Assembly (NCBI RefSeq): GCF_026210795.1
Contig: NC_089457.1
Coordinates: forward strand, 1,488,001-1,552,000
Length of the DNA: 64,000 nt
Source: Rhizophagus irregularis
Taxonomy: Eukaryota; Glomeromycota; Glomeromycetes; Glomerales; Glomeraceae
Direction: 5' to 3'
The stretch's first letter is position 1, and every line of letters starts with the position of its first letter. The notes beneath the pieces were generated by a model that was not told the origin of the DNA, made no database searches, and saw only the letters and a program-made list of their open reading frames with translations. A program made the translations under genes and the position numbers. Positions 1-10,484 of this stretch are shown here, piece by piece.

Positions 1-187
1 GATTTTTTCATATAGCAGGAAAAGTTTTACAATATGTCTAGTTACCTTCCTGCTATACATTTTTGGTTAGACCTCGGTCAGATTTTTGATTAGACTTTTG
101 GTTAGACCTGTTGTCCCAGATTTTTTCGTATAGCAGGAAAAGCTTTACAATATGTCTAGTTGACTATTTGCTTTACATTTTTGGTTA
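1..187. repeat. Two-copy direct repeat of about 118 bases
   Basis: A block beginning gattttttcatatagcagg at 1 recurs at 119 with few changes, and the phrase tttttggttagacc occurs three times. A related phrase (ggttagacct followed by tgtcccaga) is seen near 36480. No coding potential is evident and I do not recognise the family. Confidence 0.6.
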
Positions 188-331
188 GAGCATGAATGGC
201 TTAAATTATCAAATGAATCCATTTTAGAGTATCATAAAAATAGTATGCCACAATGGATTGCTGAATCATGCCATCGGTATTACAGACACTTTGTATCTTT
301 TATACCTTTGGCACTTATAAAGGCAATCTGA
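188..331 (+). CDS. Possible 3' terminal exon of a gene entering from the left
   Basis: From 188 a frame stays open for 47 codons to a TGA at 329-331. It begins just after ttttggttag, which would serve as a 3' splice acceptor. The peptide (EHEWLKLSNESILEYHKN and onward) has balanced composition and does not look like random AT-rich translation. I do not recognise a family. It could be the last exon of a gene starting left of the window, or a captured fragment inside a repeat. The flanking 332-445 shows nothing. Confidence 0.3.
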   Translation, partial: EHEWLKLSNESILEYHKNSMPQWIAESCHRYYRHFVSFIPLALIKAI

Positions 332-2725
332 TATAGCATAAAATTATGATACCCTGGAATGGATTCATGTATGGTAATAATGCCTAGAAATATATGATTT
401 TAATTTTATCTACAACGCTTGGGGGGTTTTTTTTAGCTATCAAGTTAGTGGTCCGATCCTAAATCTGATAAATCCGGATTGATCCTTCAATCCGGATTGG
501 AGTCGGATATCCGTATCCGATATTTCTAGGCGGATAAATCCGTTAATAAATCCGGATGGTAATCCTAGGATGCCGATCCGGATGATAAATATTTTTTTTT
601 TTCGTTTTTTTTTTCAAATTTAAAAAATTTTTTTTTTTAATTTACCATTTCGAAAATTTTCTCATGAGCCATAGGTACTATCATAACTTATAGCCCCTTA
701 ACCCCTTACCCCTTTTATTTCCCTTTTTTATTTAATTTTCACGAGACAATTAAATGAAGTCGAAATTTTTTTTTCAAAGACATTTTTCCTAACGATAACA
801 AATAAACTCAAGAATATTATTATTATTTGATTTATCAATTATCAATGATGGCAGACGAATTTGATTATATTCATATTGAGGATGATGATAATAATAATAT
901 ACGAAATTCTTTAGCTGATAAAGGAGTCAGTAATGCTGATTAATAATTACTTCAATAATTAATATTTTCAATTTCTAATCAATTTTTATTAAGATAAAGA
1001 AACAGATACGGGTTCTCTTATTAGTTTAAGAAGCTCCGAAAGTGGTAGTCAAAAAAGTCAAGGTGTAAATAAAAGAAAAAAACAATCATTTACAAAACAG
1101 TATTTTGAAAAAGGATTTAATATAAAAGGAGAGGAAACTCGTATTTGTACCATTTTAAGTAAAGATGGTAATCGATGTGGCCAAATGTATCGGAATACTG
1201 GGAGCTCAACCGGAAATCTTATTGCACACTTACGAGATATTCACCAAATTATTGACGAAGATAATCATGATGGTGAAAATAATTATAAAAGGGTAAATTT
1301 TATTTAAATCACCAAATGTTTAAAGTATATTAAATTTAATATTAATTAATTGTTCTTTCTTAGTTGCGAAATACCAAAATTACTGATTATGCTCGATCTC
1401 ATCATCCTCATCCTAAGCATATTCAAAAGCAACAGGAAGAATCTCTCCTTAGATGGATGCTACTTACTGACCAACCTATTTCTACCGTCACAAATCCAGC
1501 ATATAAAGAAAAAATGTCACAATTTGATCCTTCATTTGTAGTACCTGGAGAACAAAAAATCAAAATAATGATAATTAAAAGTTTTCGATACAATAATCAA
1601 AACTTAAAAAACATTTTAAGTGAAACTGCCGTATCGGTATCTCTCACTACAGATCTTTGGTCTAGTAGAGCTAAACATGGGTATATTGGCATCACTGCAA
1701 CGTGGATTACACCGAATTTTGAAGTTAAGGATGTAATGTTAGAAATAAAGTATGCTCCTTCCCCCCATACTGCAAATGTTGTTGTTGAATTACTTTATGA
1801 ATGTATTTCAAGATGGGATCTTAATGGACGTGTAACAGCAATTGTTACTGATAACGGCTCAAACATGAAGGCAGCATTTTCCTTTTTAATTAAAAAAAAT
1901 CAGTGTGAAGCTATTCAACGACTTTCTTGTACTGCGCATACAATTCAGTTAGCAATTGGAAAAGGGTTAGCACCTGTAGAAGTTTTAATAGCGCGCGTAA
2001 AGAGATTAATCAATTTTTTTTCAACACAGAAGCAAATAGAAAGATTGGAAGAAGTTCAGCGCAAATTAAAATATGAAGATGTAATGCGTTGTGTACAAGA
2101 TGTACAAACGCGTTGGAATTCATCATTTTACGCTTGGGATCATCTTTTTTATCTCAAGGATGCAATCATTCAACTTCAAGCTGATTTATATACAAGTACC
2201 AGTAGAGAGGACAAAAATGATGGTATTAAATTAAGAAAAATTTTATTATCTGAGGATGAATGGGATTTATTAGATAAATTAGTTGATGTTTTACTACCAT
2301 TTGAGGAAGCAACTCGGGAATTTTCAGGAGGCACTTATGTAACTCTCAGTAAAATGATACCTTGTATTAATGAACTTATTTTCAATTTAGCACCATTGGA
2401 TAATACAAATGATAATGATATTGATTATTATAATGAGGATACTGTATTTGAAGAAGATATTTTAGATGTAGAAAACGATAATGAAGAAATTATAAGTAAT
2501 ATTACTAAAAAGAAGATTTCTATTAAAGATCCGTTAAATACTGAGGGAGCTATAGAAAAAGTAAAAAATAATATATACAATGCCTTGCTTTATTACTGGA
2601 ATATTCATCATGATGCAGGATTAATGGCTTCTTTACTAGATCCTCGTTATAAAGAAATGGATTTTGTATTAAATGATGAAAAGGAAAAAATAATTCGAAA
2701 GCTTCGTGATGAGTAGAGCTCCGCA

Positions 2726-4378
2726 TGGGTCGGGTTGGGTCGGGTTACCTGGTTAACCCAAACCAATATTTTTTTTTCGGGTCGGTTCAGGTCGGGTAAC
2801 CTGTTCTGACCCGACCCGACCTGTTGACCTGAAAGTATTCGGGTTAAATTCAGGTCACTTCGGTAACCCAGTTACTTCGGGTAAACCGAAAGGTTTCATA
2901 ACTGAATTACTTAAAAAGATAGTTAAATTCACACTTATCCAAATTCCGAAATCAAAATTTTTACAATTTTAAAATTCAATCGGTTAGTTTGGATTATATT
3001 ACAGCAAATGCCGAATCGCGTATTGACGTAACGTAATATATTTATACTGACGTTTGTAACTGACGTAATTTATTTTTTAAATATTTTATGTTACGTACAA
3101 AGAATTTTTTATTAAAAAAACAATAATAATTTATCAAACATCTAACATTTCCGATCTTTACTAACAAACTTATAAAAAGAATTTCAAGTCCAATGCTATT
3201 TACTAAAGAAAAAAAGAAAAAGGGAACGTTGGTGACGTTCCAGTAAAATAAAAACTACTTCGGCCCCATTAACGTCACTGTTTGTTTCTTCAACTCCACC
3301 AGTAACAAACACAAATACAAACACGACCACAGTCATGTACGAGAAGAATTTCAGGACATATTAAACATCAAAAATCTTTAAAGAATTGAAGGTTCAAGGG
3401 GATTAATTGCTGAAGAAAATTCTGATGGATTGCGTCGAACAATTATGACTATAGTAAACCCTCCCCACCCCCTTTAACCTACCCTTTCGCAAGAGAATTC
3501 CAAGTCTGAATGCAAGTTCCTAAAGAAAAAAAGAAAAAAGAATGTCAGTGACATTCCTACTTCCTACAGCAAACCTCCCTTCCCTCACACCTTTTAACTT
3601 ACCCTTTCGCAAGAGAATTCCAAGTCCGAATGCCAGTACCTAAAGAAAAAAAAAGGAACGTTAGTGACGTTCCTATAACAAAAGAAAACCATATACTTAA
3701 CTTACTCTTTCACGTATTCAAGTCCGTGTGACGGTTCCTAAAGTATTTCTGTAAAAAAATAATTTTTTTAATAATTAAAAACCGAAACAAGTCAAGTCAA
3801 CCCTTAATAGTATATCCTACAAAAAGAAAAGAAACGTTAGAACGTTTCTTAATTAATAAATACATCCGCACACTCCCGCTCCATCCCCGTTTACCTCTAT
3901 TCCTGATCATCACCGTTCTAAAAGAAGAGACCGTTCCTAAAGAAATAAGAATATATAAAGCAAGTAAAAAAAAGAAAAAACCGAAAAATCATGAAATCAA
4001 AAAAAAATTAATTAAAAAAAAGATCAGATAATCAAACTGATCATTCGATTCGAGTCGATCTTTTCCCGATTCTGAATCAATTTTTCTTGAGGCGAAATTT
4101 AATGAAACAGTCTATTAAAGACTGGAAAAAAAATTTTTAATTTATTTTTTAACAAAATGGTCTGTTAAAAGACCGAAAAACAAATATTTTTTTTATTAAG
4201 TTTAATGAAACGGTCTGTTAAAGATCAATTTAACGCGTTAACTAATAATAGCTATACCATACCGATATTTCTAATTTATTTATGATTTGTGGCTTGATGA
4301 CTTTTTGATAAATGATCAGCTATGTTCGTATAATATCTATTTATCCCTCAACCAAAAAAAAAAAGTTCAAACAATTAA
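2726..4378. repeat. Left subterminal and tandem-repeat zone of the inner hAT
   Basis: 2726-2900 is rich in gggtcgggt motifs. From about 3180 to 3960, three to five imperfect units recur. Each has a caagtcc-like start, cctaaagaaaaaaa, and a small hairpin such as ggaacgttagtgacgttcc. The same hairpin-centred unit appears in inverted orientation on the right side (7537-8230). No gene is seen here. Confidence 0.7.
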
Positions 4379-7315
4379 ATGGTTAAACGAAAACGGCACA
4401 ATTACAATAAAAATAAAAATACTTTTACTTCAAAACGTACTCGTTATGAAGAAGAAATGGAAGAGGAAGAATCAGAAGAAAGTGTAGAGGGGAAAAAAGA
4501 AGGAAGAATAGAGGAAGAAGAAGGAAGAATAGAGAGAGAAGAAGGAAGAATAAAGGAAGAAGAAGGAAGAATGGAAGAAGAAGAAGGAAGAATAGAGAGA
4601 GAAGAAAATAACGAAGAGAAAGAAACGGAAAGTAAGAAAGAAATAGAAGGAGAGGATGAAACAGAAGAAGAGGAAGAAACGGAAGGAGAGGAAGAAATAA
4701 CAGACGTTTCTGAAAATGAAAATGACCAAACAAATAATAAGGATAATAAAGATAGGAGCTTTGTATGGTCACACTTTGAAAAAATCACAGATGATAATGG
4801 TATAAAATGGGCGAGGTGTAAATATTGCAGGTAAACTAAGAAATGAATTTAATATTTATATTTTATATTAAATGTACAAAAATTAAATGATTTACTTAAT
4901 TTAATAGCAACGTTAAATACAAAATGGACGGTAAAACCTGCAGTTCAACGGGAAACTTAAGTAGGCATCTCAAGAGTCATATGGACAAAATTGATCCATC
5001 AACTAAAAAGCAGGCGGATTTTATGAAAAAGTTTCTAACCCAAGACACTGATGAAAGAATTGTAAATATACAAATATTACCACTACATTTTTCGTTAAAA
5101 ATACTAATTTATTTTATCTCTCATTTTAACAGCCATATAGCGATGAAATCTTTCGAGAAAAACTAGCAATTTGGATAACAATTGACGATCAACCATTTAC
5201 CGTTACAGAATGTCAAGAATTTAAAGAACTTGTTAAAGTATGCAACGAAAAAGCTGAACTTCCTTCAGCTGACACAGTTCGGAAAGATGTTTTAAAATTA
5301 TACAACAAATATCGAATAGATGTAAAACATATGTTGCAAGTTAGTAGTTACTTTTAAAATTATATTTGTTTTTAAATTTAAAAATATAAATTTATAAATA
5401 TTATATTATATTATTTTTTTTAAATTAAGAACGTTCTAGGAAAATTAAGTTTCACCTTGGATTGTTAGACTTCTACGAATAACATTGCTTTTTTAGGCAT
5501 AACATGCCATTTTGTTGACGTTGATTGGTGTCTCAAAGAAACCCTAGTTGATTTTATACATTTATCAGGTTCTCACTCTGGTGAGAACCTGGCAAAAGAA
5601 TTTTTGAAAAGTATTGATGAAGATTTTAATATTTTAACAAAAGTAATAAATTTCTTATTTTTTTTATTTATTTTTTTTGGATAAAAAATTTTGATATATA
5701 ATACAATAACACTTACATTATTTAATATAGATAATAACTATTACGGCAGATAATGCCGCTAACAACAATACATTTCTAAGAAAACTTGAATATGTCTGTC
5801 GCCAAAAAGAAGTTAAATTCGATCACAAAAAAAATAATATACGTTGTTTGGCTCACATAATAAATCTGACAGTACAGGAGATTTTGAAAAACATAAAAGC
5901 TGGAGATGCTCAAGAGGAAGATGAATTATTAGAACTAGTTTCTCAAGAAGAACAAGAAGATAATGTTAATGTAGAAATAATTCCAAAACTAAGACGACTA
6001 ATAGTAAAAATTCGTTCTTCACCACAACAAAAGGAAAAATTTGCTCGTCGTTGTGAATTCTTTTCAATTCAATCATTAAATGTTATATTAGACGTCAAGA
6101 CAAGATGGAATTCAACGTATCTTATGTTAGATCGTATATTAAAACTTCGAGAAGTAAGTAAATTTATTATATTGTAAATTATAAATAAGAAAATATTTAA
6201 TTTATTTATAAATATTTTTATTAGCCCATTAACGATCTTACATTACTTGAACCTGATTTAAATAAATTTTTTATTTCTACTGAGGAGTGGGACATTATTA
6301 AAGAACTGCATCGTGTACTTGAAGTAAGTTCTCTGTTTTTTTTGTTTAAAAATTAAAATTTTATGTTAATAAAAATATGATTGAAATTTTAGAAGTTTTA
6401 CAGAGCCACGGAATATATGTCTATGTCAAAATATGTGACATTGTCATCTTCCGTACCTATATATAATAAACTTTTCGATCATATTGAGAGTTTACTTGAT
6501 AAAGAAGATTTAAAGTATTGTGGAATTTCAAATATACGTGATGCTATACAAAAGGGTTATGAAAAATTAAAAATTTATTATTCAAAAACAGACGATTCAT
6601 ATGCATATACCATTGCAACAAGTAATTTCTTTATTTTTTTTTTATCTTTAATATTTCAATTTATAATAAATAATTTTTTTCTAATTTATTATTCAATTTT
6701 AGACCCGAGGTTAAAGCTTAATTTTTATAGAAAGGAAAAATGGGAAACTGAATTCATTGATATAAATACATATAATAATGATTATTTTGAAACAAATAAT
6801 ATGATTAGTAATGATAATGATGGTGAAAATTTTATTAATGATACAGATAATTTTTTTAATGAAATATTTGGAACTGGTGACGAAATTAATTCTGATAATT
6901 ATGAAGTAGAAGATTATCTTAATAAACCCGTTGAACATATAAAAATGGAACCTTTGAAATGGTGGAAGGTAATATTAAATTACTTTTGCATTTATTTTTA
7001 ACTTTTAAATATATATTATTCACTTTTTAATATTATATAAATATAGGCTAATGAAAAAAACTATCCACGTCTTTCAAGTATGGCTCGTGACTTTCTTTCT
7101 ATCCCAGGTAAATAATAATTAATTAATTAATCTAATACGATTATTATAATATATCTAATTTCTTATATATTTTTCTCTTATATATAAGTACAAGTGTACC
7201 TGTAGAACGCATTTTTTCTGGCGGAAGTGATCTTATTACAAAAAGACGATCATGCTTAAACTCTGAAAGTATCCAAGCATGTATGTGCTTAAAAAATTGG
7301 GTTCGTAATTCGTAA
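4379..7315 (+). pseudogene. hAT transposase of the inner element, at least ten exons, nonsense-mutated
   Basis: Likely exons are 4379-4830, 4908-5061, 5133-5339, 5430-5642, 5731-6153, 6225-6323, 6393-6621, 6703-6968, 7047-7107 and about 7190-7315; the donors are GTAAGT-like and the acceptors TAG or AAG. Residues 25-115 are a highly acidic Glu-rich repeat tract, followed by a BED finger (WSHF, CKYC, HLKSH). The core shows ITADNAANN, RCLAHIINL and VKTRWNSTY. The C-terminal dimerisation block reads SVPVERIFSGGSDL and ends at TAA 7313-7315. TAG at 5466-5468 replaces the expected Trp in LDCWTS. The junction before the last exon is out of frame by one base. Several long antisense frames over the acidic tract are composition artefacts. 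Confidence 0.88.
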
Positions 7316-7536
7316 AACTAATAATATATAATATAGTAGTAATAATAATAGTAATAATAATAGTAATAATAGTATTAATAATAACAACAATAACAATAAT
7401 AAATATATTTTAGTTTTAAATTCCAATAATAAAATTTTTTATTACAATGAATTTAATTTGGTATTTTAATACCTTATATGTTGTTTAATATCTTAATTAA
7501 GCCGTATAACACTAAAGATTTGATTTTTTGATCAGA
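7316..7536. other. AT-rich spacer with an AATAATAGT microsatellite
   Basis: An imperfect trinucleotide run (aataataatagtaat type) lies at about 7330-7400, directly downstream of the inner hAT stop codon. Nothing coding is seen. Confidence 0.6.
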
Positions 7537-8230
7537 TTTAGTCTTAAAATCGTTTCTAAAGAAACATTTTTTCTTTTTTCAATTGCAGGAACACCAGATT
7601 TTTGGTTTTGAACGAATGGCCTTTCAAATAGGTTTTTTTTTTATTTTTTTCTTTAAATGTCTAAAAAACGTTTCTAACGAAACGTTCACTCAATTTTTCT
7701 ATTGCAGGAACGCTGGCTTTTTTTGGATTTGGACGAACTGGATTTTGTAAAGGTATTTTTTTTAGTTTTTTTTTTATTTTTATTGTTTTAAAAATATTTC
7801 TAACGAAACATTTTTTTCTTTTTTTTTATTGCAGGAACGCCGGATTTTTGGATTTGGACGAACCTGACTTAAAGTAAAGGTATATTTTTTTATTTTTAAT
7901 TTTTTTTTTTGTCTTAAAAATATTTCTAACGAAACTTTTTTTCTTTTTTCTATTACAGGAACGCTGACTTCTTGGTTTTGAATGAATCATACTTTCAAAA
8001 TAGGTTTTTTTTATTTTTTTTTTCTTTAAATGTCCTAAAAAACGTTCTCACTTTTCTATTGCAGAAACGCCAGCTTTTGGATTTAGACAAACTGGACTTT
8101 CGTAAAAGTATGTTTTTTTATTTTTAAAAAAAAAATTTTTTTTTTTTAAAACGTTTTTATAAAAACGTTTTTTTCTTTTCTATTTTAGGGAATAGGGACA
8201 CTAACAACTCGGATCTTAGCAAAAATGACT
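7537..8230 (+). repeat. Right array of the inner hAT: six exon-like repeat units
   Basis: Six units of about 100-130 bases each contain a hairpin (gtttctaacgaaac type), a pyrimidine tract ending attgcag, then gaacgc, then about 50 bases ending tttggacgaactgg, then aaaggtattttt. The boundaries look like a 3' acceptor and a 5' donor around a mini-exon. Reversed, the units resemble those at 3180-3960, so the two arrays form long, imperfect inverted ends. I see no protein that the mini-exons would build. Confidence 0.7.
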
Positions 8231-9351
8231 TTATAAATAAAAAAAAATAAACATCATAAACATTTATTTAAAACTATTAAACAATTAAATCTACATGAAT
8301 TACAGCATTACTGCATTGATATTATGGCATTAAGACACTACAGCATTACGGCTGAATTATAGCTTTAGTTTCGGGTTAACGGGTAATCAGGTCGGGTCAA
8401 ACTTGTAACCTGACCCGATACTGAATTGTGAATTTGATAATCCGACCTGGATATTTCAGGTCGACCTGACGGGTCACCTGAATTGACCCGTACCTGTGCG
8501 GAGCTCTAGTGATGAGTTTAATGAAATGGAATCCAATAACTCAACACCGCGCTCACCTGCAGTAGAGCCATCAAATGTAACTATGCCTTCTTCAGATGCA
8601 GAATCATCATTGCGCTCGCAAAAAGCATACCGTCAACGCTGTCAAACTAAAAGTAAAAAAGATAAATCACTTGCAGCCACTGATGAAGTCAGTAATTACT
8701 TAGCAATGCCGGTTGCATTGGAGGAGGAAAATCCACTAGATTGGTAGCGAATTTGTGCAAAAATTTTTCCAAAATTATCACAAATTGCCCGCAAATATCT
8801 TGGAATTCCTGCGACTTCCGTGTCAAGTGAAAGACTATTCTCGCATGCTAGTAATCTAATTACAGTAAAAAGAACGCGTTTGGATACAAATTTGGTAGGA
8901 CAAATGTTATTTTTAAAAAGAAATATTCGTTCAATGGAAGTTTTTGCAAAAGAATGGGATGGCGAAACTTGGGAAATTTAATTAGAATAAATTTTTCATT
9001 AAGTTTCATAATGTATTTTTTCTTGTTAGTCTAATAAAATATTTTACTATTTCTTTAATTCAATAAATTCAATTATATTATAAATATTAACAATTTTATT
9101 ATTTATTTGTTTAAAACTTGAAAACTTTATAAATAATAGAAGTAATTAATTAATAAATTCATTTATACGGATCATCCGTTAAATTTCGGATTAGGATACA
9201 TCCGAATAGATCTGAAATAAAGGATGGATCCTTAAAATCGGATGGGATTAATCCGGATGGATCCTAAATAAAGGATGAATCTGTTGATCCGGATCATCAT
9301 TCGGATTGGCTGTAAAGATTCGGATTGAATCCGGATGACTCTTTAAAATAG

Positions 9352-9648
9352 AGGACCCCGGATATCTCCAAAACAGGTCATAAGTCACACTTTCGGCAGA
9401 TTGGCCCATTTTTCAGGGTTCAAAAAATCGTTTTTTGTAAATATCTCGGCATCCAGTGGTCCAATTTTGATGAACTTTTTTTTAAATTGTAGAGCTAAAT
9501 GAGGGCTACAAAATAAAAAAAAGATCATTAAAATTGAATTACTGGATGCTGAGATATTTACAAAAAAACGATTTTTTGAGTTTCAGCAAAAAGGGGTGTT
9601 TTTGGCCAAAAGTCCATTATGACCTTTATATTAGATATCCAGGGTCCT
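9352..9648. mobile_element. 297-base foldback MITE inserted near the right end of the outer hAT
   Basis: The ends are aggaccccggatatct and the complement of aggaccctggatatct (15 of 16 matching). The arms stay complementary for about 145 bases, for example atcgttttttgtaaatatct against its reverse at about 9550-9575. The flanks taaaatag (9344-9351) and aaaaatag (9649-9656) look like an 8-base target duplication with one change. Removing it brings the atccggat motifs next to the outer hAT end, as at its left end. No coding capacity. Confidence 0.8.
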
Positions 9649-10484
9649 AAAAATAGGATCGGACCACTATATCAAGTAATAACATATCGGGAATCAAGGT
9701 TAGGTAATCTGGGAATAGAAAAACAGGTACAGTCAACTCCCTTTATAGTCACTCCCGTTATAGTCACATTCTACTATATAGTCACACCAGTTGAATGTTC
9801 AAAACACTTTATTATTAAAATCTATCCTATATAGTCACAATCTATCTATAGTCACTATCACACCTATCCTCAAAAATCTTATATTAAAAAGAACCATTTA
9901 TAATCATAGTTATATAAAGAATATATTAAATAACTTGGCATCTAATAATCGTACAAACACTGGTCGAAATCAAAACTTTCGACCGTTAAGAGCTTTCGGC
10001 ATAATTTTTGCCGATTGGTCATGTGATTCGTCACATTTTTTGACCAACGGCAAAAATCGGTAAAATCAATCACAAATCGACTGATACTGATTGTTAAACG
10101 AAAACTCGTTCAGTCTTTTGATGAAAAATCGACTTATACCGATTGTTATACGAAAACTTGTTCCTTTAAGGTCGTTCAGTAAATTTTGCCGATTGGTCAC
10201 ATAAATCGACACAATTTTGCCAAATAGTAAAAAACATTATTTTTTAATTCGAATTTTATACTTTGTTTACATTGTTTATATTCAGTGCATAATCATTAAC
10301 GAAAATTTTTATTGTAAAATGAATTTTGTCTTGTTTTTCGTCAAGTAATTATAATAAAAATACTACAAAAGAATCTTTTCGTAAAATGAAATTTCGTCTA
10401 ATAAACGTGTCTCTCGTCAAGTAATTATAAAAATTAAAAAATCAAAAAAATAATTCGGCCAATTTTTACCAAAACACTTAATTA

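Larger units (their letters stand above)
2714..8508 (+). mobile_element. Inner hAT transposon nested in the transposase gene of the outer hAT
   Basis: Terminal inverted repeats begin tagagctccgca (2714-2725) and end with the exact complement at 8497-8508. An exact 8-base target duplication gtgatgag lies at 2706-2713 and 8509-8516. Subterminal DNA at both ends is rich in gggtcgggt/acccgaccc motifs. The element is 5,795 bases and carries its own multi-exon hAT gene. Between the gene and each end lie arrays of roughly 100-130 base repeats in opposite orientation. It must be younger than the outer element, because it interrupts that element's coding sequence. Confidence 0.95.
845..8981 (+). pseudogene. 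hAT transposase (BED zinc finger), split by a nested transposon and with an in-frame stop
   Basis: Exons read as 845-929, 994-1292 and 1364-2713, resuming at 8517-8981, with introns 930-993 and 1293-1363. Exon 2 carries a BED-like finger (C-x8-C followed by HLRDIH). Exon 3 carries the hAT catalytic core, with TTDLWSS, VTDNGSNM and CTAHTIQLA, and QTRWNSSFY further on. The C-terminal hAT dimerisation motif (SVSSERLFSHASNL) lies at about 8817-8860. The inner insertion falls between codons GAG (2711-2713) and TTT (8517-8519) and preserves phase. A further lesion is TAG at 8745-8747, where the family has the second Trp of the DWW motif. Transposases of this family cut and paste DNA in the nucleus. 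Confidence 0.9.
446..9669 (+). mobile_element. Outer hAT-superfamily DNA transposon, interrupted by two later insertions
   Basis: The element has perfect 16-base terminal inverted repeats, tagtggtccgatccta at 446-461 and its complement at 9654-9669. It is flanked by an exact 8-base target duplication tatcaagt (438-445 and 9670-9677), which is the hAT hallmark. Both subterminal zones (about 465-580 and 9160-9340) are packed with atccggat-type motifs, probable transposase-binding sites. Its gene has BED and hAT dimerisation signatures. Without the inner hAT (2714-8508 plus one 8-base duplication) and the MITE at 9352-9648 it would be about 3.1 kb, a normal hAT size. It is inactive in this copy because its gene is split and also carries a stop codon. 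Confidence 0.93.

Noticed and set aside
2726..2820. Telomere-like repeat (gggtcgggtt)
   Set aside because: It is not a regular TTAGGG array and occurs at both ends of the inner hAT in opposite orientation, so it is a subterminal motif.
4425..4788. Long antisense frames over the acidic repeat of the inner hAT gene
   Set aside because: They are the complement of a GAA/GAG-rich tract, giving Leu/Phe/Ser-only peptides; the plus frame continues into a BED finger.
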